Origin: Primulina eburnea
Taxonomy: Eukaryota > Streptophyta > Magnoliopsida > Lamiales > Gesneriaceae
NCBI RefSeq assembly: GCF_022965805.1
Contig: NC_133104.1
Span: 24,486,069-24,550,068, forward strand
Direction: 5' to 3'
DNA length: 64,000 nt
Shown: positions 24,995 through 35,400 of the stretch, one piece after another
How positions within the stretch are numbered: position 1 is the first letter of the stretch
Layout of the letters: each line of letters begins with the position of its first letter
The notes under the pieces: generated by a model
The model's database searches: none
Told to the model about the DNA's origin: nothing
What the model saw: the letters and a program-made list of their open reading frames with translations, nothing else
Made by a program: the position numbers and the translations under genes

Positions 24995-25622
24995 TGTTGG
25001 ATATTTAATAAAATAAATCTACAAATAATGTGATTATATCATATATCACAACACGCCAGAAATTCATGTCGAATTATCAGAAAATATAAATAACAGTAAA
25101 CACGTACTATTGATTGATCTAGCGTCGGAATTATGGATTTTCCAAGGCAACAGATAATCGACTACTTTATTCTTACTTTGATGGGAGAATGAGAGAAATC
25201 TAGAATATATACGCCGTATATATTCTGGAGTAGGTATCTTGTGAGACGGTCTCATGAATCTTTATCTGTGAGACGGGTCAATCCTACTGATATTCACAAT
25301 AAAAAGTAATATTTTTTCATGGTTATATAAGAAATCCGTCTCACAAAATATGACCCGTGAGACTGTCTCACACAAATTTTTGTCTATATTCTGTGTTATT
25401 TTCTGTGCCTTGGGGACCATAACTTTATATAGCCTTAGCAGTTTTCAACCCATCATAAAAGACCTAATTGGACTGGGTTTTTATACATAAGATGGACCAT
25501 ACCAATTTATTTAATAATTTGGAAACTAATAATTAATTAGATCAATTTATTGGGTCCTTTATTATATAACTTGTCCATGTACAATTAATTAAATTATGTG
25601 AGCCCACAAAATAATTCCAACA
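24995..25622 (-). repeat. 5' LTR of copia element 3
   Basis: A 628-bp LTR interrupted by a MITE at 25228-25384; without it the length is about 462 bp, close to the 471 bp of its partner. The primer-binding site (tctgatacca) lies just left. Confidence 0.9.
25228..25384. mobile_element. Mutator-type MITE with 9-bp TSD
   Basis: A 157-bp insertion absent from the partner LTR at 18518-18988. It is flanked by TATATTCTG at 25219-25227 and 25385-25393. Ends are imperfect inverted repeats around TTGTGAGACGGTCTCA and TGAGACTGTCTCACACAA. A 9-bp target duplication fits Mutator-like elements. There is no coding capacity. Confidence 0.85.
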
Positions 25623-25627
25623 ATGCC

Positions 25628-26345
25628 TACAATTGTTTTTTACACGACGAAATGTGAGATGGAAAAGGAAGTGGAAGAAGAAATTATCAATGGAAGCTAG
25701 AGCCGAGAGAATGGGAGCGTGGCGTTCTTGTGTTTGGGAGGGGGAGTTTTGGAAATGCGTGTTTTTCAAGGGCTCAAAATTTTTACAAAGAAGCAAAGCA
25801 TAAATCAGTTTTCTTTCAAGCATTTCCTCTGAGACGTGAAGTGAGTACTGAGCAGGTGGAGGACGTGGAGTTAGAAGGGAAGAGTATAACAATAATCATC
25901 ATCATAACATTAATCGTAAATTAAGGGGTAAAAAGGGAAAAAAGGTTGGTGGCTTCCTATGAGCAGTTTTTATACATCTATCAAATTAGTTTACATGTGT
26001 ATATATTCTTTTTTATCATTATCGATGGACTAAAATGAAATTTGACAAATTATTGAATTGTTGAAATAAAAAAAATGTATGTTGAAATTTAAAAAAAAAA
26101 CAAAAATGTAATATTAGTATTATATAAGGATAAAGTTAAAAAAAAGTTGGTGTCATTTTTAGGTGGTTACTATCGTCTTCTCAATTTTAATAAAATAGAA
26201 TAGATATTATAAAATAATAGGGAACAGTAGAGAAGCTGAGATAATATAGATAAAATATATATTCACTCTCGTGAATATAGTTAAAAAATATTAGAGGAAG
26301 TTGATATCTGAGCTGACGAGAAATTTGAAGCCATTTCTTTGTAAA
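25628..26345. other. Upstream region of the MCAT gene
   Basis: AT-rich sequence between the copia insertion and the MCAT promoter. Open frames on both strands around 25540-25920 have no recognisable domain. Copia element 3 ends about 840 bp before the probable MCAT start codon. Confidence 0.4.
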
Positions 26346-26353
26346 TTCCGCCC

Positions 26354-26370
26354 TATATAAATTATAAATA
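26354..26370 (+). promoter_or_regulatory. MCAT TATA region
   Basis: Two overlapping TATA-like elements, TATATAAA (26354-26361) and TATAAATA (26364-26371). A start site about 30 bp downstream would fall at roughly 26385-26400. That places the first in-frame ATG (26387) at or before the cap and favours the ATG at 26462. Confidence 0.6.
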
Positions 26371-26461
26371 CAAACTCTGCTGGCTAATGCATGCACTTCT
26401 CCACCGCGGCCATCGATTGCCTCTCGGTCTCATTCGCTTCAATCTTTCATTTCTATCCCCA

Positions 26462-29400
26462 ATGAGTTCCTCTATTGTTCTACCTTCTATTTCTTTCAAG
26501 AAATCCACTTCTGGAGCTCCGGAATCTTGCAGAAGCTACAGTTCTCTGGGTTTCAGGAATGAAAGTCGGGGGTTTTCTCGCTTGAATTTGGCAAAATCAA
26601 GGGTTTTCATGAGCGTAGCCGTCGGATCTCACACCGCTGTTGATGATGCGCTCTTTAGGGACTATAAGCCTTCTTCTGCTTTCCTCTTTCCTGGCCAGGT
26701 ATGATTTCGATTACATTTTTGGACAATTTATAGGTTTTAATTCAAAATGTGGATCGCGGTTGCCTGTAGCATTGCACATTATTGGGTTTTTATTGGTTAA
26801 TTTTTATTCTGAAAGCTTGGAAAACTTTATCTTGCTAATTGAATTGTCTTTATTACTTTTTTGTACAATTGATGTTTGATTATGTGGCAAGTGCTAATCG
26901 CGGATTGATGTTGAATCTTTATATTTTTTTTTCAATGTTTCTGATCCAATCGCCACTTTTATAGTGGATAAGACAGAACAAGATGTCATGTTTTATTTTT
27001 TAATTTCTTATATTTCCCAAGTTTGGAATTTGTTCCTTATAGAATGACTGGCTATTTCTTTTTAGAGTAAATGTTGTGGATAAAATGTTTTTATCCTTGT
27101 TGACGTAGGAAATGAAGTCCAGCTTAGTTGTTGACAATAAGGAAATTGGTGCACTTTATGATTCTGATCATTTACTTATAATTTATGAAAGAGTTTGATT
27201 CAAATGGGGAAAAAGATTAAGAACGTTTCATCTATTAGAACAGTGGAGTTTACAATTGTCAGTTACTCGGTTTTAAATTTGGAAATGTGCGAGTGTGTGT
27301 ATTTCCTACTTGTAGATTGAACTCGAAGTTGACACCTAGTAAGATATAATAATTGATCGCATTGACTGTAAGACTATATATATGATTTATTGTATCTATA
27401 TTTCGTCTTTAAAGGGCGCACAAGCTGTTGGAATGGGCGTGGAGGCTCAGAAAGTGCCTGCTGTGGCTGAACTGTACAAAAGAGCCAATGATATTTTGGG
27501 GTATATCCAACTGCATGAGTATAAGAGCTAATTACTTCTGATAGCCCTGCATATCATTCGGAGATCAAAGAATAACAGCTATTTAATCTATCACAGTTTA
27601 ACATCTTCAGCTCAATCTATTGTCTCTTTCCAACATATCTGCTCTCATCATGAATTTCCATTTGTAAGAGATGCATAGGTGGTAATAATACAGGGTGGAT
27701 TAAGCATAGCATTCATAGAATTCCTATAATCAGGTCGTGGAATTAATCCATACTCCCAGGCTGTTTGGTTGTGACTTGTGATTAATCCTTTCATTTATGT
27801 ATTTATAGCACCTTCTTTTTAAAGAGAAATTTCTATTGAATTAGTTGTTTATATGTTGTTTTAGTATACATGTTAATGAACTGTTATACTGTGTCAAGGT
27901 TCGACATTTTGGATATTTGCATTAATGGACCAAAGGAAAAGCTTGACAGCACCGTTCTAAGCCAGGTATGCCTCCATTACAGGAATTTTCATGTTTTTCT
28001 AACAACCCTATCGCGCATTTTCAAAAAATGCAACATACAATAGAAAAACTCTTCCTGCATTTACAATTCTAAATTATAATGCAATCATGTTGAGTCACTT
28101 ATTCATCAGAAATTAATGGAAAATGATGCCCTGAAACATTGGGTTTTAGTTGTAAAAGCAAAATGACATTTAATTGACATTTTTGAAAGTAATGTTCTTA
28201 TTCAGAATCATTTTTCCAAAAATTAGATACATGATATAGTCCCATCTAATGTGATTTTTGAACCCTCTTCGTCTAATCACAGCACCAGTGCACTCTTGGG
28301 TGATCATAGATGGTACAATCTGGATGAAATGGATGAGCAGGGTCGGGTGCTCCACCGGATCAAATCAAAAATTTATAGTGTTGTTTAGAAAATTGAACAA
28401 GGTAAATGGCTTCCACTGTGACCTGCAAACAATGAAAGGAACTCGTGAATGGGCGCCGGAGGGGTGTCCGGCGTGACCACTCCGATGTTTAAGTCAGCAG
28501 GGTTGTCAAGGAAGAAAACTTGAGTAAATATGTATGAATGCTTGCGAATGACGAGATTCTAGATCCTGTAAATGACAATTATACCTGTTATTTATAGGAG
28601 GGGAAGCTAGGGTTACCTTGATGCGCGTGCTCACCTACTACTTGTACCCTCGGACGTTGACGGCCTGTCGGGTCCCTTTCTTCCCGATAGCTTCGTGGGT
28701 ACTCCAAGAATAAGGGACGTTGACTGCATGTCCAGTCCCTTTCTTCTCAATATTTTCGGGGATACGTTCAGGCTAAAGACGTTGACTTCCCGCCCAGTCG
28801 CTTTCTTCCCTATAATCTATAAGATCCTCTAAGTAAGTTACTCGGGTATTGAGCCCTCGGCTTTAGCATGAAAGCCCGGTCCCTAGCTGCCCGGGAGGTA
28901 AGTAAATACTCGGCTATGCATGAAGTGCCAAGTCGTGTAGGTAATAATCGCCCTCTTGGTTTCTATACGGGCTACCCAATGAAACTTCCTGGGTCATCCA
29001 TGACCCGGGCCCTTATAGGGGTATCACCACCCATCCCTAAAATAGTCGGGCTAGAGTCTCACTCGCTGTCCCGATTGGTGCGAAATAATTCATGGTGTAT
29101 GATAGCATCGGAGCCTTCAAATATCCCGCAGAGGAGATGTCACGCCTGGATGATTTGTCTCCCGGACCCGAATGAATTGTTATCCAGCCTCCCTGAATTT
29201 CGCATTCGTTACAATGAGATGCACCCAAAATTAATTCCTACTAGAAAACGCTCCACATCTCGAGAAATGGATAAGTCTGACACCTCGACAGCTGTGCACG
29301 CCTTTTCACCTCCCGGCACAATTTCCAAAACTTATCTCAATCGTTCAGGCATCTTGAAGATCAACGGTCATTATTAATTTGTTCTTATCATAAATAGTGC

Positions 29401-32400
29401 CTTACCGATCCGCCATCATACCAGCAAAGTGTTGTTAGAAAGATATAATGGCAGGTGCTAGCGATCCCAGCGTCTCCGATCTGGCGGAAGAGTTCATGAA
29501 TGCGTCTACGGAGAGACAAAAGACGGAAATAGAAGAGGAGGTCTTTCACAAGATTCTTGCCTTCTGGGAGGCACTGCAGGAGTTACAACTTCTCTACTAC
29601 TGTGGTGAGGCTAATACTCCCCGGCTGCTGGCGAAATTGGAGAAGTATCGGGAGTACCTACATATTTCCGAGTTGGGGGATCCTTTTGAAGAGGATCACA
29701 TGTACGAACTGATGCTCCGTAAAGAGAGGAACACTCTCAACGATATCACTGACACCAAGAGCTACGAAGGAAGGGCTACACGAGAAGTGAGACGTTGGAT
29801 GTATCTGTGGAAAGCCTTCGTAGAGGAGGCATATTTCGATGTAATCCGAAATAATTTCTTTAAATAAAATTATTATCCGAGTTTACTGTCTTTGTACTAT
29901 TTTATCTGATGCATATCTCACGGGCTGCACAACTCAAATGACAAGATTAACTAATAATAAGTAACAACCGGAGACGTGAGAATTTCGTATTTCTAACAAA
30001 AAGGATGCCCGAGCTCCGCATCTCTTGGGTTTCGGAGGGAATACCGGGGCCCCATCTTTCTCAAGTCCTATCGAAAAGACCTAGGGATGCGACATCTCGG
30101 GCGTAAAAAACGTTGATTCGTACTGATTAGTGCATTAATGATACACGTCTATTCCACCCAACTATCGCCATCGTTTATCATTTTGAGAAGGATTATTTAG
30201 GATACCTTAATTTGTTCGATTCAAGTATATCCGCCGGGCTTAAAAGTAGCATGCCGGGGCGTCGTATCTCCCGGGCTTGCAATAATATGCCGGGGCCTCG
30301 AACCTCCCGGTCTTAAGATAAAATGCTGGGGCCTTAAACCTCCCGGATTCAAGAGAAAATGCCGGGGCCTTAAACCTCCCGGACTCAATACAAATGTTAC
30401 CCCGCTTACCTGGATGTCCCGATTGTTATGATGACAGGTGTCAGCCTTAATTCCTTCCTGGAGACGCTTCGTATTTCGGGAAATGAATAAGTCTGACACG
30501 TCGATAATCGCGTATGTCCTTTCTTCTTCTGACGACTAGTACTTTAGTACCTCGATATTCGTAACAATCTCTTCGCCTACCTCAATAATGAATGCTATGT
30601 GCTTATAAATACAGGAAGGCAATGGGAGGTAAGAGATAACACCTTCGACATGGCAAGTTCGAGCGAATCTACGGTCTGCAGTGGCATATACGTCCCAGCG
30701 CCCAATACCCTACATCCTCATATGGAGGATCTGAGGAGGACCATTGAGGAGTTGGTTCTATCGAAGATGATGTCCACTTGGCATAAGATTCAAGATCTTA
30801 ATGCCACGCTCCAGGAGGGTTTGGCCTTCACTCGGGCACAAAGAGCGGTGGCGAGGAGGTATAAACGGGAGCTCGAAGTGAACCATGTTGCAGAGCTAGC
30901 TACTGATGAAGTCCTGCTTCATGCGATGCTGCTGAAGGAAGGACGTCAACTGGAAAAGATTTCATCCTCTGAGTCCTTTAACATCGCCCAGTCTCCTGAA
31001 CTAACCCACTGGATCCTCGAGTGGCAGGATGTCGTAGGTGTACTAATAAATGGTGCTAGGCATGAGCGATTCCTTTATGAATAAAATCTGTTTATTTGTT
31101 TCTTTTTCTTCTTCGCACGTTAATCAATGATGAACTGAATATAATTCGTAAATCTGCGATTGGATCATCCAGAACAAAAATCTCACCTACTTTAAATAAA
31201 GTATTAGAGCTCTGTTTGGAATAAAATGCCGGGGCTTTAAATTTCCCGGACTGAAAATAACGTGCCGGGGTCTTAAACCTCCCGGACTTAAAATAATGTG
31301 CCGGGGTCTTAAACCTCCCGGACTTACTCACGTGGTATCAGGATGATATACAACTCATCATTAAAACTTTCACCGAATGAGAGCGTTCCGTATTCCCAGA
31401 TGTATCAGTCGGGCGCCTTGGTAACCGTCAATGCCCCTTCACCTTCTTAGCACAATTTTCAAGGAATATCCTGACTGCCCACGTGTTTAGATTCGATGGT
31501 TTCAATTAACTCCTGCTCTGAAACAACAAAGGAAACGCTTCGACTGGTTGGGACCCTTTGACTTCCCCATACTGAGAGACGCTTGTCTATAAATAAAACG
31601 GTAGCAAACCACAAGGTGATTATTAATTCGGTATGTCTAGTTCAAGCGGATCTAGTGCTTGCAGCAGTACTCACGTCTTTGTGACGGATGCCATGCGTCC
31701 TCGTCTAGAGGAGCTGAAGAGAAGGCTCGAGCAGCGCGTATGGGTGAAGGTCATGGCTGTGCGGGACAAAGTTCACGATCTAGACTTTACCTACCGTAAC
31801 GGTCTCGTCCCTACTCGGGCACAAAGAGCAAGAGCGAGGAAGTATGTCCGAGAATTTGCAGTGGCCCGAGTTACAGACTTGGTTACTGATCATGTTCTGC
31901 TACATATGATGCTTCGGAAGGAGTGGCATCAGCTGGAGAAGATAAGGACTTATGAGTCTTTTGTTAATCTTTGTATTCACGAGTTAACCAACTGGATAAC
32001 TGAGTGGCAAGATGAAGTATCTGCAAGAATTAACATTATAACAACTCACCGATGTTCTATGTAGTGAATATTTTTATTGACGTACATTGTCTTTTTACTA
32101 TCTGCAAACAGACTTCTTTGTCGATTCACGCGTACTAAAACAACAACTACACGATAATCCCTAAAAACTAGGTTCTTCATACTCGAACATAAGATCTTTA
32201 TAACATACCCATTCAAAACATACCTCCGAGATCCGATACCTTCAAAACTCAGAACATAAAAATGCCGGGGCCTTAAACCTCCCGGGCTCAATTTAAATGC
32301 CGGGGCCTTAAACCTCCCGGGCTTAAGATAAAATGCCGGGGCCTTAAACCTCCCGGGCTTAAAATAAAATGCCTGGGCCTTAAACCTCCCGGGCTTAAAG

Positions 32401-35400
32401 TAAAAATGCCGGGGCCTTAAACTTCCCGGGCTTAAAGTAAGATAACACTTCGTACCCCTAGGTGATTGACGCAGGGTTAAAATGATATGGGCCCTACTGA
32501 ACAACCGCCACAGTCGATTCGCATTCCGAGTAGATAAGCCATCATGACGCCTCGATCTGCGTAGCCGTCCTTTCATTCTGTCCGTTGTGATTTCTGGGGC
32601 GCATCGAGACCGCACACGTGTTTTCAGTCGACGGTCCAGATCGTCCTTTATCCCTTATATATAGCAACCCTAGGGTTTTCCAAAAATCACTTTCAAATCA
32701 CCATTCTCGGCGAAACCCTTGCAAATTCTTTTCTCGCAATTTCCGGCATTCAAAGTTTCCTTGCTCCGACGATCTTCCACCGCACTTGTAAGTTTTCTCT
32801 TTCCATCATGTCTAACTCTACTTCCTCCACCTCCGGGGCTAATGCACGAGGCTCGGCGGGGTATGAATCTACTGCTCTTCGTTCTGATTCGTCTCCTTTT
32901 CCCACTTCTCGCCGCCCTTCTACCCATACCGCCAGAAAACCTATAAGCTTGAAACCCCCATCTTCTTCCAGACCCTCTAAACCCTCTTCTTCGGGTCTTT
33001 CCCGGATCCCTAAAAAAGACAAGGGAAAAGGCAAGGTCCGGGCTTCCGACCGTCCTTCCACCGAGATCCCAGAGATTCCCTGGTTTTCTTCTCTGCAAAG
33101 CTCCTTGCGTCCAGGAGCAGAGGAGGAACTTCGAACCCTAGAGGCCATTCCTTCTTCTTACCCTATTCTCATACCCGAGCCCTCTGACCGGGCTGATCAA
33201 CCCCCCTCGGGTTATATTACTTTTTTCCGGGACCAGCTTCGAGGTTGCCAAATTCTTTGGTGTACCTATTAATCAATTCCACCCCAATTCTTTCCGGATT
33301 ATGGCTTCGGTCTTTGTCCTCTTCTGGATGCATGATCTAGTAATGAATTCCAAAGTTTTTCATTACTTTTTTATTTGTAGATTAGGAGATAATGCCTTTT
33401 CCCTTTCTGCCCGGCTTAATGCCCGCTTTCTTGATGATATCCCTTCCTCTCAAAAGGGGTGGAAAGGAAGATATTTTTTCATTCGCCTCCCGGGTCCTAT
33501 TGATTGTCCAACCGGGTTCCTCGCTTCTCTTCCTGCTCAGCCAGAACTTCCCCGGGCATATAAATTTGAGGAATTTTATACCCGAAGCCTTGCCTTGGTA
33601 GAGGGTAGAAAGTTTTCTTCCTCCACCCTTATTACCCAAGAGCAACTAGTTACCCATCACTTAAGTGGCCGGGTTGAGGATCCGATTGACCGAGTGAACG
33701 ATGAAGTTGCTGGATCGGGTCTTCAACCCGGTAATTTTCCTTTATCCATTATGCAATTGCTCTCTTAATTTATATTTGCACTCGTATTTTACCTTCTTCT
33801 GCTCTTTATGCAGATTCAATGGAAGAGGCTTTTGCCAAGAAATGGGTAGCCGAAAAGGCAGCCAAGGAGAAGAGGAGGGCAGCCCGGAAGGCTGCTGCCG
33901 AAAAGGGAGTTGAGGATGCGGCAGCCAAGGCAAAGAAGACGGCCCGGGTACAATCTGAATCAAAGAGAGCGGCGCCTGAGTCTCGAGAAGAGGAGGAAGA
34001 TACCCTCCCCCTTCGCCAGAGGCAGCGAAAAATGATGACCATCCCGGTTCTGACTATTAGCGAAGATGACCAAGAGGGGGGTCAAGCTTCCTCTCAAGCG
34101 CACCAGTCAGACACACCTCCCCTTGTGCGCTATGACCAGGCGCCCTTTCAAGATTTTTCCCAAGGATCTCTCCAAGAGTCCTTGCAAGGGCCCCTTCCCT
34201 CAGCACCTTCTGCTCGGGCTAGTTTCTTTGCTGAAAAAGATTCCCGAGTCAGAGTAAACCTATTCAAGCAGATGCTCCTTCCTGTTGATGAGGCCTTCCT
34301 TCAGGGTGTGCCGCCGACCCCTCGGTACCATGAGGGCATGAACATGTTTCTGGCTGTAAGCTTCTTTTCTCCTCTTCTTTCTTTCTCCTCACTTATTATT
34401 TTTATTTATTTTGATCTGCCTTCTCTTTTGAGCAGGGTGCTCACATGATGATATCGGCCCACAAAGAGGTGACCTCCTTGACCAATCGACAGGCTCCTCA
34501 GCTTCAGGCTATTCAAGAAGCGCACGAGCGCATTCAAGCGGAGCTGGCCCGGTTAAAGGGAGTTTACGCGGAAGAGGTGGCTACCCTTCGGGGTTTTATG
34601 GAGTCTGCCCAGGCGGAGCTGGCCAAAGCCCGGGATGAAATAAATGAAGGTCACATCAGGGAGGAAGCTCTCCGAGGACACAATTCGGTTCTTGAAGGTA
34701 AGAACCTCTCCCTGATGGACACCATAGAACAACAGATGTCCCGGGCTGAGAAAGCGGAGGTGGCCCTGGCCGAGTTTGAGAGCCAAAAGGAGCAACTGAG
34801 GATTTCCTTCCTGGAGTCCTCAGAATTCAAGGCAGCAGTTGAGGATCGAGCCTATCCTCTCTTTAAGACCGGCTTCAACAGATGTCGCCAACAATTTAAA
34901 GAAGCCGGGCTTATACCTGAGGATAAGGCAAACTTCCCAGACTTCGGGCTAGCCATTGCATCCCTTGCAGGAGCCGGGGCGGGAGACAATGAAGATACAT
35001 CCGAAGAGGAGGAAGGGGAAGGCAAACCTGGAGAGGAGGAAGAGCAGGAGAAGTCTGTAGAGGGGGGGAAGAAGAAAAACCTGGAGAGAAAGAAGCAGAG
35101 CAAACAGAGAAGCCGACAGAGGAGGAGAAAAAGCCAGAAATCAGCCCTGTTGATATAGAATAGGCTTGTAATCTTTTTATTTTTAAGTTCACTCTCTGCC
35201 TTCGGGCTTCGTAGTAATGCAATATTTTCTTTCCTTTTATCCTTCTTTGCAATATTTATAAAAATTCAGCATTCGATCCTTATATGATCAGGATATTCTT
35301 GTTCTAACAAATCTCACAGTTTTCCAAGTGTTGAGAACTAACTAAGATACCAAATTATGTGAGCGGTTATTAGCCTTCCGCACTTTAAATGGATATCTGT

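Larger units (their letters stand above)
18518..25622 (-). mobile_element. Copia element 3 (pol-deleted), with 5-bp TSD
   Basis: A complete insertion flanked by ATGCC at 18513-18517 and 25623-25627. LTRs are 18518-18988 (3') and 24995-25622 (5'), both TGTTGGA...TTCCAACA. The primer site TGGTATCAGAG lies just inside the right LTR. Inside are a gag remnant and only the tail of pol, so protease, integrase and RT are deleted. A 2.5-kb solo LTR and a MITE are nested in it. Confidence 0.9.
28311..35076 (+). repeat. Left arm of large inverted repeat
   Basis: About 6.77 kb, repeated in inverse orientation at 42268-49063 with roughly 1% substitutions and a few indels. It carries LTR sequence, three small genes, three minisatellites and most of the antisense spliced gene. 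Confidence 0.93.

Noticed and set aside
25542..25924. Possible divergent gene next to the MCAT promoter
   Set aside because: The minus frame runs into the copia LTR and neither strand shows a known motif.
28868..29377. 169-codon plus frame in the LTR (also 41873-42493 and 47997-48506)
   Set aside because: It lies within the LTR, repeats with each LTR copy, changes end where the LTR is truncated, and shows no domain.
30221..30499. Pro/Gly/Arg-rich frames across the minisatellites (also 32046-32615, 44725-45399, 46876-47154)
   Set aside because: Frames are produced by the 36-bp repeat unit and have no domain or promoter.
32750..33148. Minus-strand frames opposite the antisense gene's first exon
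   Set aside because: They are shadows of the spliced plus-strand gene, which has a TATA box, introns and a domain.
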